Shown: one piece after another, positions 27,501 through 35,973 of the stretch
Layout: the number at the start of each line of letters is the position of its first letter
Position numbering within the stretch: position 1 is the first letter of the stretch
Origin: Streptomyces sp. DG2A-72
Lineage (GTDB): Bacteria > Actinomycetota > Actinomycetes > Streptomycetales > Streptomycetaceae
Length of the DNA: 64,000 nucleotides
Assembly: GCF_030499575.1 (NCBI RefSeq)
Contig: NZ_JASTLC010000001.1
Location: 248,001 to 312,000, forward strand
Reading direction: 5' to 3'
Position numbers and translations under genes: made by a program
The notes under the pieces: generated by a model
Database searches by the model: none
What the model was told of the DNA's origin: nothing
What the model saw: only the letters and a program-made list of their open reading frames with translations

Positions 27501-28685
27501 TCACTTTTGGCACAATGCGTTCTCCACCAGGTTGTGAGCGACTTTCTCCTGCCCGACCTCGTTCTCCAGTGAGTCGCTGAGCTGGGTGGACATCGCTATT
27601 ACCACGCTGCGCCGGCCGTCACCCATGACTCCGTTTCGCGTCTTGTAGCCGATCTGGTCGCCGCCATGGCTCCAGAACCTCCCGCCGCAGGACAGCGGGC
27701 GGGAGAGGAGGCCGAGGCCGTAACGGGCGCCCGGCAGGATCTGGTTGGTCTCCTCGTCCACGGGGACGGTCTGCTCCATCTGCTTCTGCTGCTCAGGACG
27801 CAGTAGCTTGCCGGCGAGCAGGGCTCGGAAGAAGCGGTCGAGGTCGGCGGTGGTGGAGATGAGGCCGCCGGACGCATCCGCGTCGATCACTTCGGTGACG
27901 TCCACCAGCGGACCACCGGACGGGAAGCGTTGGTAGCCGCGCAGATGCGGGTGAGGCAGGGAGGGGGAAGTGCCCGGCCAGATGGTGTGGTCGAGGTGGA
28001 GCGGGCGGATGATCCGATCGTTGACTTCCTCGTACCACGGACGGCCGGTCACCTTCTGGACGACCATGCCCAGGACGGCGTAACCCGTGTTGGAGTAGCT
28101 CCATCCCCGGCCCGGTTCGAACACCGGCTTGTGCCGCATGGCCAGGGCCACGATCTCCTCGGGCGTGCGGATCTCATAACGTTTCGCGTAGTACTCCTCG
28201 ACGGAGTCATACCCGGGGTAACTCTCGTCGGAGATGCCGCTGGTGTGCTGGAGGAGCTGCCGGACGGTGATCTTGTCGCCCCGATTGCCGTTGCCCTGCA
28301 CCACGCCGGGGAGCCAGCGTTCTACGGTGTCGTCCAGCCCGAGTCTGCCCTCCCCCACCAGTTGCAGCACGACCGTGGCCACGAACGTCTTGTTGTTGCT
28401 GCCGATCCGGAAAGAGGACCCGGGTGCGACCGGGCGGTTGGTCTCGATGTCGGACACGCCGCTGCTCGCGGTCAGAGTCCTGCCACCCGGGCCCGTCACC
28501 CGCGCCTGGACACCCGTGACCCCGAACGCACGGATCTCGTCGGTGTCGCGTTGCAGCGCGGACTTGCCGTAGCGCGGTTGCTGCGGGTCCTGTCCCGGCG
28601 GCCCCGCCATGGCCGGAACTGTGGCCAGGCTTGCCGCCGCGGCCAGCACCACTGCTCCTGTCACAAGCTTTGAACTCATATGCAT
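27501..28685 (-). CDS. Secreted serine hydrolase, beta-lactamase/D-alanyl-D-alanine carboxypeptidase (AmpC/class C fold)
   Basis: The 394-residue protein has a signal peptide (LVTGAVVLAAAASLATVPAM AGP) and the class-C penicillin-recognising motifs: SxxK as SNNK in FRIGSNNKTFVATV, YxN as YSN in WSYSNTGYAVLG, and HGG in FWSHGGDQIGYKT. It probably acts on peptidoglycan stem peptides or an ester outside the cell; streptomycete paralogues of R61-type carboxypeptidase are common. Two ATGs (28685 and 28679) are close; I used the first. The ribosome site is weak. Confidence 0.88.
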   Translation of the reverse strand: MHMSSKLVTGAVVLAAAASLATVPAMAGPPGQDPQQPRYGKSALQRDTDEIRAFGVTGVQARVTGPGGRTLTASSGVSDIETNRPVAPGSSFRIGSNNKTFVATVVLQLVGEGRLGLDDTVERWLPGVVQGNGNRGDKITVRQLLQHTSGISDESYPGYDSVEEYYAKRYEIRTPEEIVALAMRHKPVFEPGRGWSYSNTGYAVLGMVVQKVTGRPWYEEVNDRIIRPLHLDHTIWPGTSPSLPHPHLRGYQRFPSGGPLVDVTEVIDADASGGLISTTADLDRFFRALLAGKLLRPEQQKQMEQTVPVDEETNQILPGARYGLGLLSRPLSCGGRFWSHGGDQIGYKTRNGVMGDGRRSVVIAMSTQLSDSLENEVGQEKVAHNLVENALCQK

Positions 28686-28818
28686 GCTCAAAGCTTTGAC
28701 GGCACGGAAGGCTACGGCCATCCGGCTGTCCCCCGGCTCTGAGGTGGGGCCAGCCCGAGGCATCCACGCACGGAACATGTTTCCCGTGAGATCCATGAGA
28801 TGCATTCACCGGAGTGCC

Positions 28819-29369
28819 ATGAGTCTCCAAATGGCAGGATTCACCGACATGGAGTTTTACGAGGTGGTCCGCCGTCGGCGCATGGTCCGGCACTACTCCG
28901 AGAAGCCGCTGGCCCCAGAGGTAATCGAGTGGATCCTCGCTTCTGGCCATCCGTGCCCACCCGTGTCGAAAAATCGCCGACCATGCAGCATGCTCCGCTG
29001 GTCGTCGTACCGCTGGCCCACAAGGCGGCCTATCTCGAACGCTACGCCGAGGCGGACAAGGGGTGGGAAGATCGCGCAGAAGCTCGCTGGCCCGCGCCGT
29101 ACTGGTACATCGACACCGGGATGGCCTCCCTGCTCATGCTGCTGACCGCTGTTGACGAGGGCCTCGGCGCGTGCTTCTTCGGCATCATGCCCCAACAACC
29201 CAAGGACTTCCGGGCCGAGTTCGCGATACCCGACGAGTACGACCCCATCGGCGCGATCACGGTCGGCTACCGCGCCGACGACCTGCCCACGCAGAGTCCT
29301 CGTGTCGAAGAACGCCGACGTGGCTCGGGTGAGGTCGTCCACCGTGGTCACTGGGGCCGACACGTCTGA
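28819..29369 (+). pseudogene. Nitroreductase-family protein, internal deletion with frameshift
   Basis: The N-terminus (FYEVVRRRRMVRHYSEKPLA, EVIEWILASG) and the C-terminal two thirds (VPTRVEKSPTMQHAPLVVVP, YWYIDTGMASLLMLLTAVDE, GLGACFFGIMP, VVHRGHWGRHV) are both good nitroreductase sequence, but in different frames. About 30 residues with the FMN-binding APSAGxxQxW segment are missing between ILASG and FWP. The join is at TTCTGG (about 28950). GGAG lies 6 bases before ATG 28819. It cannot make a working flavoprotein. Confidence 0.82.
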
Positions 29370-29452
29370 ACCTGTCCCGAGACGGTCGCTTGAAGGTGAC
29401 GAACGAGGTGAGCCTGCCTGCCGGGAAGTGTTCGTCGAAGAGTCGCGCTTCC

Positions 29453-29479
29453 GTGATGAGTGATGAGTGATGAGTGATG
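29453..29479 (+). repeat. Tandem 7-bp repeat
   Basis: GTGATGA occurs 3.9 times in tandem just after the nitroreductase pseudogene and before the MerR gene end. Confidence 0.9.
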
Positions 29480-29530
29480 CGCGGCATCAGCGCCGAATCC
29501 GTCGTCGGCACCGTATCGACGTCGTCTTTG

Positions 29531-30325
29531 CTACTGCGTTCCCGTCGGCCCCCGTGACCTGTCCACGCGCTCAAGCTTCGTCCAGCCGGTCCAGCCGCGC
29601 TTTCTCAGCAGCTCGATCAGTCGACGGGCCGGCGGTGCGGTGTTGAAGGCCAGTGTGTCCATCAGCCTCACGAAGGGCGGCTCGATGTCGGTGTCGTCGA
29701 CGTAGTCCTCGCCGTACTCGTCGGCCATCCGCGTGAGGTGGGCGGCCAGTTGGTCGGCCAGTTCGACCAGCCGTGGGTCGTCGTCCGTCCAGTCGAAGGC
29801 CCGGCCCAGGGTGAGATAGAAGTCGATCAGGTGGGCGTCGGCGATCTGCTCCCGCTTGCGTGCCGTCCACTCCGGGACGCGTTCCGGTGAGTGCGCGGCC
29901 AGCGGGATCCAGCCGTCGCGTTCGACCTGGACGATCCGCTCGTCGACGCCGAGCGCTCGCAGCCGGTCGAGGAACTCGACCACCCCCGGGGGCAGTACCA
30001 GGTTGTCGCCGGCGGCGAGGCGGGCGATCCGATCGCGGTGCTGCTGCCGCTCGCGGATCTCCGCCCGCAGTCGTTCGTCGATCTCCGCGACGGCCGCGGC
30101 GAACTCCTCCGCGTCGGCCTGGAGCAGCTCCCGCACGCGTGCCAGCGGAACCCCGGCCTCGGCGAGCGTCCGGATCTTGATCAGCTCGACCAGGGCGCCG
30201 GCGTCGTACCTCCGATAGCCGGAGTGGTCGCGCTCCGGCTCGGGCAGCAGGCCCTTGGCGTGATAGTGCCGCACCGCGCGGACCGTCACTCCGGTGTACG
30301 ACGCCAACTCGCCGATGGTGAGCAT
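29531..30325 (-). CDS. MerR-family transcriptional regulator
   Basis: The 264-residue protein begins with the MerR winged helix (LTIGELASYTGVTVRAVRHY HAKGLLPEPERD, SGYRRYDAGALVELIKIRTL), then a coiled-coil helix (DERLRAEIRERQQHRDRIAR) and a long helical effector domain with no metal-binding Cys. It lies 23 bases after the hydrolase gene on the same strand and is probably co-transcribed with it. The large C-terminal domain suggests a small-molecule effector. Confidence 0.9.
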   Translation of the reverse strand: MLTIGELASYTGVTVRAVRHYHAKGLLPEPERDHSGYRRYDAGALVELIKIRTLAEAGVPLARVRELLQADAEEFAAAVAEIDERLRAEIRERQQHRDRIARLAAGDNLVLPPGVVEFLDRLRALGVDERIVQVERDGWIPLAAHSPERVPEWTARKREQIADAHLIDFYLTLGRAFDWTDDDPRLVELADQLAAHLTRMADEYGEDYVDDTDIEPPFVRLMDTLAFNTAPPARRLIELLRKRGWTGWTKLERVDRSRGPTGTQ

Positions 30326-30348
30326 GGGACCAGTCTCCTCGGAGCTGT

Positions 30349-31200
30349 TCAGGACGCCGCCCTGCGGGCCGGTCGGTGTGCTCTCCGGATGATGTCCGCG
30401 ATGTCCGGGGCGTGGGTGAAGACCAGCCGGTGGCCGGTGTCGAGCCAGGACGTGGAGACGTGCGGCCGCTCGTGAACGAGCCGCTCGACGCCGGCACGCC
30501 AGAGCCGGTTGTGCCGCGGCGCACGCCCTTCGGTGCTGTCGCCGGCTATCGCGGTCGACATGATCATGGTGATGGGGCGGTCGATCTTCCGGTACCGGTC
30601 GAGGATTCCGGACCGCACCTCGTCGATCTCGAGGTTCAGGGCCAGGATGTCCTGGGCGGTGAGCGAGACCTGATGTGCGGTGCCCTTTGCCCGCTCGGAC
30701 CTTTGCGCCTGGTCCTGCGCCATCGCACGGAAATCCGCCAGGTCCACGTCGGTGATGAACGGTTCCGGCAACGGGTTCGCCCCGTCGATGAGGACGAGCC
30801 CGGCGACGGCGTCAGGGCACTCGGCGGCAAAGTGCACCGCCAGATCCGCGCCCAGCGAGTAACCCACGAGCACGGGCGGCGAGGGCAGGTCACGGCGTTC
30901 CAGCTCCGCCAGCACGGCGACGAGGTCGCTGAGAAACGCGTCGAAGGTGTACCGGTCGGCGGCAGAGGCGAGGCCGTGGCCCCTCAGGTCGAAGGTCGTC
31001 ACGTCGTGGTCGCGTCGAAGGAGTTCGGTCAGTTCGCGCAGGTCGGCCTGTGTCGAGTTCAGTCCAGGGCACAGGACCAGCGGACGTCCTCGGCCGCCGC
31101 GGGACATCGGGATCCTGACGCCGTCATGGTGGACCGTGTAGTGCCGCATCGTCCCGTCGCTTCTCTCGTTCCGCTCCGCGTCGTCTCCGGTCGTGGTCAT
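30349..31200 (-). CDS. Alpha/beta hydrolase
   Basis: The 283-residue enzyme shows PLVLCPGLNSTQADLRELTE, FDLRGHGLASAADRYTFDAF, the nucleophile elbow VLVGYSLGADLAVHF, and the His in WLDTGHRLVFTHAPDIADII. ATG 31200 gives a short charged leader; ATG 31149 (MRHYTVHHDGVRIP) is an equally good start. It heads a two-gene unit with the MerR regulator, which may control it. The acid residue and substrate are not certain. Confidence 0.85.
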   Translation of the reverse strand: MTTTGDDAERNERSDGTMRHYTVHHDGVRIPMSRGGRGRPLVLCPGLNSTQADLRELTELLRRDHDVTTFDLRGHGLASAADRYTFDAFLSDLVAVLAELERRDLPSPPVLVGYSLGADLAVHFAAECPDAVAGLVLIDGANPLPEPFITDVDLADFRAMAQDQAQRSERAKGTAHQVSLTAQDILALNLEIDEVRSGILDRYRKIDRPITMIMSTAIAGDSTEGRAPRHNRLWRAGVERLVHERPHVSTSWLDTGHRLVFTHAPDIADIIRRAHRPARRAAS

Positions 31201-31550
31201 GCCGCCATGCTCTGAGGTTGCCCCTGCGTCAGGGGCAAGCGTCACGGCGAACACTTCCGCACGCCTCCCGCACGGGCGGCGGCCGGCTGTCCTACGACCG
31301 CTCCGACGGCCTCGACTTCACCGGGACGGCCGGGATGCCCCTGCGCAGCAGTCGACTGTCCATGGCGCCGGGGACCTCCGGGCGGTGGTCCGGGTTGTTC
31401 GGTCGCGGCTCGGATGTGGGGAACCGGGCGGCGGCCAGCCACAGTTGGGCCGCGAGAGCGGGGTTCGCGGCGATCCGGGCGACCACTGCGCGTGCCTCTG
31501 TCCAGTGCACGGCCTCGGGGGACTTCGGGCCGTGGGTGCGGATGCCGAGT
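31201..31550. other. Intergenic region without a convincing gene
   Basis: A minus-strand frame near 31510-31292 begins HWTEARAVVARIAANPALAA, which looks protein-like, but it has no start context or recognisable family and is followed by low-complexity Arg/Pro. It may be a gene fragment. Confidence 0.4.
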
Positions 31551-32086
31551 TCAGGTCGAGCAGTGGCTGCTGGGGAAGCCGGTAGGACCCGGTCGTGGCA
31601 CGGGGCGCGTTCGCCGTTGGATCCGCGCGCCTGCCCGTACGTCCACGCCGCTCACGGCCGCCGCGCCCACGACGGACACTGTCAGGTCCGCCCATGTAGC
31701 CCTCGGCAGCCGGGTGCCCTGCAGGGTCGAGATCAAGGCCTGCCAGACCGGCTGGGTCGCGACCAGAGCGGTCGCCATGGGCACGTTCGTCATGCGCGTG
31801 CTGGACACGAACATGGCGAAGCGGACGGCCGACGCCGTAGCGGCGAGACGGCCGAAGAAGACCGCGCGCGCTGCTCCGTGCGGACGAGGAAACGCTCTTT
31901 GCGGAAGAACTTCCGCACCTCGCGCCGAGGGATCAGCATGAACGCCGGTCCCAGGGTGAGCAGTCCCAGCGCGTTGCGCGCGAACGGGGGGCCGGCGGCG
32001 TACGGCGTCAATGGCCCGATGACGGAGAACGTCACCACCGCCACCAGCACGGCGGCGACGGAGACGGCATCGAGCTTTGCGCGCAT
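31551..32086 (-). pseudogene. EamA/DMT-family transporter, truncated and frameshifted
   Basis: From ATG 32086 the first helix pair reads AVSVAAVLVAVVTFSVIGPL and PFARNALGLLTLGPAFMLIP, then at about 31865 the frame changes to GRLAATASAVRFAMFVSSTR, MTNVPMATALVATQPVWQAL and ADLTVSVVGAAAVSGVDV. This is four to five helices of a ten-helix drug/metabolite transporter; the second half is missing. It lies 13 bases downstream of the tetR gene, which may once have regulated it. Confidence 0.7.
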
Positions 32087-32098
32087 GGCGCGGAGCGA

Positions 32099-32707
32099 CT
32101 ACCTCGGCGTCAGCGCATCCATGACCAGGTCGATCAGCCGTTCCGTCCGTGCCGAGGTGTCGCCGGTGGTGCCGGCCAGGAAGATCCCCAGCAGCATGAC
32201 GGTGACGTCCTCCGGTTCGACGTCGGGGCGGAGGGAGCCGTCTTCGGCTCCGCGGGCGAGGATCGTGGCGATGGCGGAGGTGATGCGTTCCCGGGTGGCC
32301 GGTGTGGCGATCCGGCCGGAGGCCCAGGCGGCGCGGAGGGTGTCGGCCATGCCGCGCTTGGTGGCGATGAAGGCGGCGTAGCGCACCATCCACGCTCGGA
32401 GCGCCGCATCCGGCGGTAGTTCCTGGAGCAGGGCAGGTGCGCTCCCGGTGACGTCGTCGAGTTCTGCGGCGTAGACGGCCTCGACCAGTGCCTCGCGGGT
32501 CGGGAAGTGGCGGTACAGCGTGCCGATGCCGACGCCGGCCTCGCGGGCGATGCCTTCGAGTACGACGGTGCCGTCGCCGGAGGCGAACGCGGCGCGGGCG
32601 ACTTGGATGAGCTTGTCGCGGTTGCGGAGCGCGTCCGCGCGGGGGGTGCGGGCGCTGCGCGGCTTCCCGGGGCCGCCTTCTGGGGGCGTCGGGTCGGCGG
32701 GCTGCAT
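32099..32707 (-). CDS. TetR-family transcriptional regulator
   Basis: The 202-residue repressor has the HTH FASGDGTVVLEGIAREAGVG, IGTLYRHFPTREALVEAVYA (residues about 42-80) and a TetR C-terminal domain. It is divergent from the aldo/keto reductase gene. Two copies of the palindrome CGGAGGTTCCTCCG lie in the 88-base gap, one touching its own start codon region, so it should repress both genes. Confidence 0.92.
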   Translation of the reverse strand: MQPADPTPPEGGPGKPRSARTPRADALRNRDKLIQVARAAFASGDGTVVLEGIAREAGVGIGTLYRHFPTREALVEAVYAAELDDVTGSAPALLQELPPDAALRAWMVRYAAFIATKRGMADTLRAAWASGRIATPATRERITSAIATILARGAEDGSLRPDVEPEDVTVMLLGIFLAGTTGDTSARTERLIDLVMDALTPR

Positions 32708-32709
32708 AG

Positions 32710-32723
32710 CGGAGGTTCCTCCG
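32710..32723. promoter_or_regulatory. TetR operator copy 1
   Basis: CGGAGG-TT-CCTCCG perfect palindrome, adjacent to the tetR start codon. Confidence 0.8.
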
Positions 32724-32744
32724 GTTAGGGTGCTACTGTCGATG

Positions 32745-32764
32745 AAGCGGAGGTTCCTCCGCTT
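32745..32764. promoter_or_regulatory. TetR operator copy 2
   Basis: AAGCGGAGGTTCCTCCGCTT is a 20-base perfect palindrome containing the same 14-base core as copy 1; centres are 38 bases apart. Confidence 0.82.
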
Positions 32765-32795
32765 CCCTTATCGTCTCACGAGGACGGAATCTCCC

Positions 32796-33725
32796 ATGTC
32801 GGGAAACAACACTCGTTCCTCTCAGCTCACGGCCAACGGCGCCCCGCGCGCGGGAGGGGCCGGGACGATCGCCGACCGTATGGTCTCCCGCATCGGATAC
32901 GGCGCCATGCAGCTGGAGCGCTTGCACGCGGACCGCGACGCCGCGATCGCCCTTCTGCGCCGCGCGCTCGAGCTCGGCGTCGACCACGTCGACACCGCCC
33001 AGTTCTACGGCGACGGTTTCGTCAACGGGCTCATACGCGACGCGTTCCGCCCCGAGGACGGCGTGGTGGTCGTCAGCAAGGTCGGCGCCGATCCCCATCC
33101 GGGCGGCACCATTCCGTTGCGCCCCGCGCAGCGGCCCGAGCAGCTGCGGGCGAGCGTCGAGGACAACCTCAAGACCCTCGGCCTCGACCGGATCCCGGTG
33201 GTGAACCTTCGTCGCATGGACACCCGCCCGGGTCTGCTGGCCGAAGGCGACCAAGTGGTCGACCTGGACGACCAGCTCGCCGTGATGACCGCGCTGCGGG
33301 ACGAGGGCAAGATCGGTGCGATCGGCCTGAGCAACGTCACCCCGCACCGACTGCGCCAGGCCCTTCCCGCCGGCATCGCCTGCGTGCAGAACGCCTACAG
33401 CCTGGTGTCACGCGGCGAGGAGGAGATGCTCCGGCTCTGCCGCGACGAGCGGATCGCCTGGGTGCCGTACTTCCCGCTGGGCGGTGCCTTCCCCGGCTGG
33501 CCGAGCGTGACCGACGATCCTGCCGTCATCGCCGCCGCGCGAGCCCGTGGCTGCACCCCCGCGCAGATCGGCCTCGCCTGGCTGCTCCACCACTCGCCGA
33601 ACTTGCTGCTCATCCCGGGCACCGCGGACGCCGGGCACCTGGAGGCGAACATCGCCACCCAAGCCATCGAGCTCGATGCCGCCACACTGGCCACGCTGGA
33701 CGCCGCCGGGTCGCCGTCCACGTGA
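32796..33725 (+). CDS. Aldo/keto reductase
   Basis: The 309-residue NADPH-dependent reductase shows SRIGYGAMQLERLHADRD, the Asp/Tyr of the active site in VDHVDTAQFYGDGFVNGLIR, Lys in VVVVSKVGAD, NLRRMDTRPG where a His is usual, and GAIGLSNVTPHRLRQAL. The usual catalytic His-region HxxD reads RRMD here, which is common in this subfamily. ATG 32796 is chosen; open frame upstream is antisense to tetR. It is the target of the divergent TetR through two operators. Confidence 0.92.
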   Translation: MSGNNTRSSQLTANGAPRAGGAGTIADRMVSRIGYGAMQLERLHADRDAAIALLRRALELGVDHVDTAQFYGDGFVNGLIRDAFRPEDGVVVVSKVGADPHPGGTIPLRPAQRPEQLRASVEDNLKTLGLDRIPVVNLRRMDTRPGLLAEGDQVVDLDDQLAVMTALRDEGKIGAIGLSNVTPHRLRQALPAGIACVQNAYSLVSRGEEEMLRLCRDERIAWVPYFPLGGAFPGWPSVTDDPAVIAAARARGCTPAQIGLAWLLHHSPNLLLIPGTADAGHLEANIATQAIELDAATLATLDAAGSPST

Positions 33726-33958
33726 TGGCGTAAAGGCACTGGCTCCACGGGTAGTTGATGTCACGTCAGCCACTCAGGGAACCGCACGCCCCGCTCTGCC
33801 GACTCGGTCCGGAGTCGACGCATGCGGTTGACAGGTGGGGATGCGAGGTCTGGAAGATTGCCGGTCCACATGTGCGCCGTGACGCCGAGCGTGGGAAGGG
33901 TCCGGCTGAACTCCGGTGCACCTGCCCGTACTTGCGCCTGTTGCGAAGGATGAGGTCG

Positions 33959-35147
33959 ATGAAGGTCAGAGCCTGGCACACCTCCTGGGCGCAGTCCCAG
34001 CAAGGCCTGGCGGAGGAACCCCTCAGGAATCAGACCGTGCGCACCATCGCCCGGCTCAGTCAGGGCGGGACAGCGGTGCGGATCCGCGTACAGAACCAGT
34101 TCGGCCAAGAGCGCCTCGACATCGCGTACGCGTCCGTCGCCGTCTCCCGGGACGGCGGGCCCGCCGTGCGAACGGGCACCACCCGCGAGCTGACCTTCTC
34201 AGGGAGCGAGCAGGTCGGCGTGCCCGTGGGCGGCGAGGTGTGGAGTGATCCTGTACGGCTGCCGACCGAGGCACAGTCCGATCTTGCCGTGAGCCTGCAT
34301 GTGCCCGGCACGATCCGCCCCGGTGTGCACGGTGCGGCATGGCGCGACAACTACCTGACTCCGGCGAACTCCGGCGAACTCCGGCGATCACACGATCGAT
34401 TCCGACGGAGCCGCCTTCACCGTCACCACCCCGTCCACCTACCTGGTCAGCGCCGTCGACGTCCGCAGCCCACGGATACGCGGCACCATCGTGGCGTACG
34501 GCAGTTCGGTCGTCGACGGAGCGGGCAACACCGACTGCGGCCCGGCCTGCACGCCGGACGGGACCGACCAACGCTGGACGGATTTCCTGGCCCGCCGGAT
34601 CGTCCGCGAGCTTCCCGCCGACCGTCAGCTCGCCATCGCCAACGCCGGCATCAACGGCACTCCCAGCGCACCGGACTGCCCCGGCACCTCCGACGTGTAC
34701 GAGGGCCTGGATGCGGCGGCCCGCCTCGACCGCGATGTGCTCTCCCGCCACGGTGTCACCGGCGTGATCTTCTTCTACGGCACCAACGACCTGCAGAACC
34801 GCTGCACGTCCGAGCAGATCCTCGACAGCTACCGCGGGGTCTTCAGCCGGCTGCACGCGGCGGGCGTGAAGGTGTACGTCGTGCCCAGCACCCCTCGCCC
34901 CGGATACACGGACCAGATGAACCGGTACCGGTGGGACATCGGCACATGGGCGGGCCATCAGGGCGACTGCGGCGGCGCATGCGACGGGGTCATCGACTTC
35001 GATCAGGTCATCAAGGACCCGGTCGCGCCGAACAGCATCAGCGCGAAGTACGACGTGGGCGACGGCGTGCACGTCAACATCGCCGGACACCGGGCCGAAG
35101 CCGAGACGATCTCGCTGCGCAGGCTGCTGTCCTCTGTGGGCAGGTGA
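33959..35147 (+). pseudogene. SGNH/GDSL hydrolase broken by a 10-bp duplication
   Basis: The N-terminal beta-domain (SWAQSQQGLAEEPLRNQTVR, VRIRVQNQFGQERLDIAYAS, HGAAWRDNYLTPANSG) ends at a triple ACTCCGGCGA repeat at 34358-34387. One copy too many shifts the frame by one. With two copies the frame runs on through DHTIDSDGAAFTVTTP to the catalytic domain: block I AYGSSVVDGAG (nucleophile Ser), FFYGTNDLQN, and DGVHVNIAGH (Asp and His). No signal peptide precedes HTSWAQ, so the 5' end is also altered. Close homologues are secreted esterases. Confidence 0.85.
34358..34387 (+). repeat. Triple 10-bp tandem repeat causing the frameshift
   Basis: Three copies of ACTCCGGCGA; two copies would keep the SGNH hydrolase frame (LTPANSGDHT). 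Confidence 0.9.
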
Positions 35148-35164
35148 GCCGACTCGGCCGACGG

Positions 35165-35833
35165 CTACTGAAGAGCAGCAATTCCGCTGAGGATGAGGTC
35201 GATGCCGGCGAGGAACTCTGTTCGGTCGTCATGGTCGCGGAGTCGGTCGGCGACGTTACGGGTGAACGCGTACTCGTCGGGATCGAGGTCTGCCCATACG
35301 GCCGCGGCGGTGTTGAGGAACTCGGCCCGGTTCGTGTCCGGCACTGCGCGGGCGTTGGCCGCGTTCTGTTCGCCCACTCCGAGGATGTAGTGCAGTAGCG
35401 CGGACACGGCGGTGAACTGAGCGTCGTCGGGTACTCCGAGTGCTTGGACCTGGCGCCCGAGGTGCTCGAAGATCCGCAGCATCGGTGACTGCCCAGGGGC
35501 GCGGGCGAGTTGAGTGCCGATCCATGGGTGGGCGTCGATCGCGTCGAACACACCGAGCGCGAGGGCGCGGATCGCCTCCTGCGGCGATGCGTCGGCGGTG
35601 CCGGTGGTCATGGCACCGCCGACGACGGCATCGGTCGCGGCACTGAGGAGTTCATCCTTGCCCGCGACATGCCAGTAGATCGCACCGGGCCCGGTGGCGA
35701 GGCACTGGGCCAGCGCGCGGAACGTGAGTCCGCCCTCGCCCGCCGTGTCGAGAAGCCCGATCGCAGCCTCGACGATGCGCTCCCGGGAGAGCGGTTCCCC
35801 TCGTCGCTCTGGATTGCGCGTCCTGGTTGCCAT
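35165..35833 (-). CDS. TetR-family regulator (TetR_C domain)
   Basis: The 222-residue protein has the HTH LSRERIVEAAIGLLDTAGEG, LTFRALAQCLATGPGAIYWH VAGKDELL, the form typical of TetR(B)-like repressors with a C-terminal TetR_C domain. It starts at 35833 and is divergent from the FAD monooxygenase. Three copies of a 15-base palindrome fill the gap. Co-location with a TetX-like enzyme suggests that a polycyclic substrate is both inducer and substrate. Confidence 0.92.
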   Translation of the reverse strand: MATRTRNPERRGEPLSRERIVEAAIGLLDTAGEGGLTFRALAQCLATGPGAIYWHVAGKDELLSAATDAVVGGAMTTGTADASPQEAIRALALGVFDAIDAHPWIGTQLARAPGQSPMLRIFEHLGRQVQALGVPDDAQFTAVSALLHYILGVGEQNAANARAVPDTNRAEFLNTAAAVWADLDPDEYAFTRNVADRLRDHDDRTEFLAGIDLILSGIAALQ

Positions 35834-35854
35834 GCAGGCATCCTGGCACACGTC

Positions 35855-35920
35855 TGGAATGGCGTTCCAGCTTGACATATGTGGAACGCCGTTCCAGGCT
35901 TGCGTTGGAACGCCGTTCCA
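35855..35920. promoter_or_regulatory. Triple TetR operator
   Basis: Three palindromes: TGGAATGGCGTTCCA (35855-35869), TGGAACGCCGTTCCA (35882-35896) and TGGAACGCCGTTCCA (35906-35920). Start-to-start distances are 27 and 24 bases. Copies 2 and 3 are perfect and identical. Confidence 0.9.
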
Positions 35921-35973
35921 GAGAGGACAGCCGGGTGCCCACCCGGGCCGACTCCGACACGCAAGGAACCACC

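Noticed and set aside
29453..29479. Regulatory iterons
   Set aside because: Units are 7 bases, contiguous and without palindromic character; simple tandem slippage is more likely.
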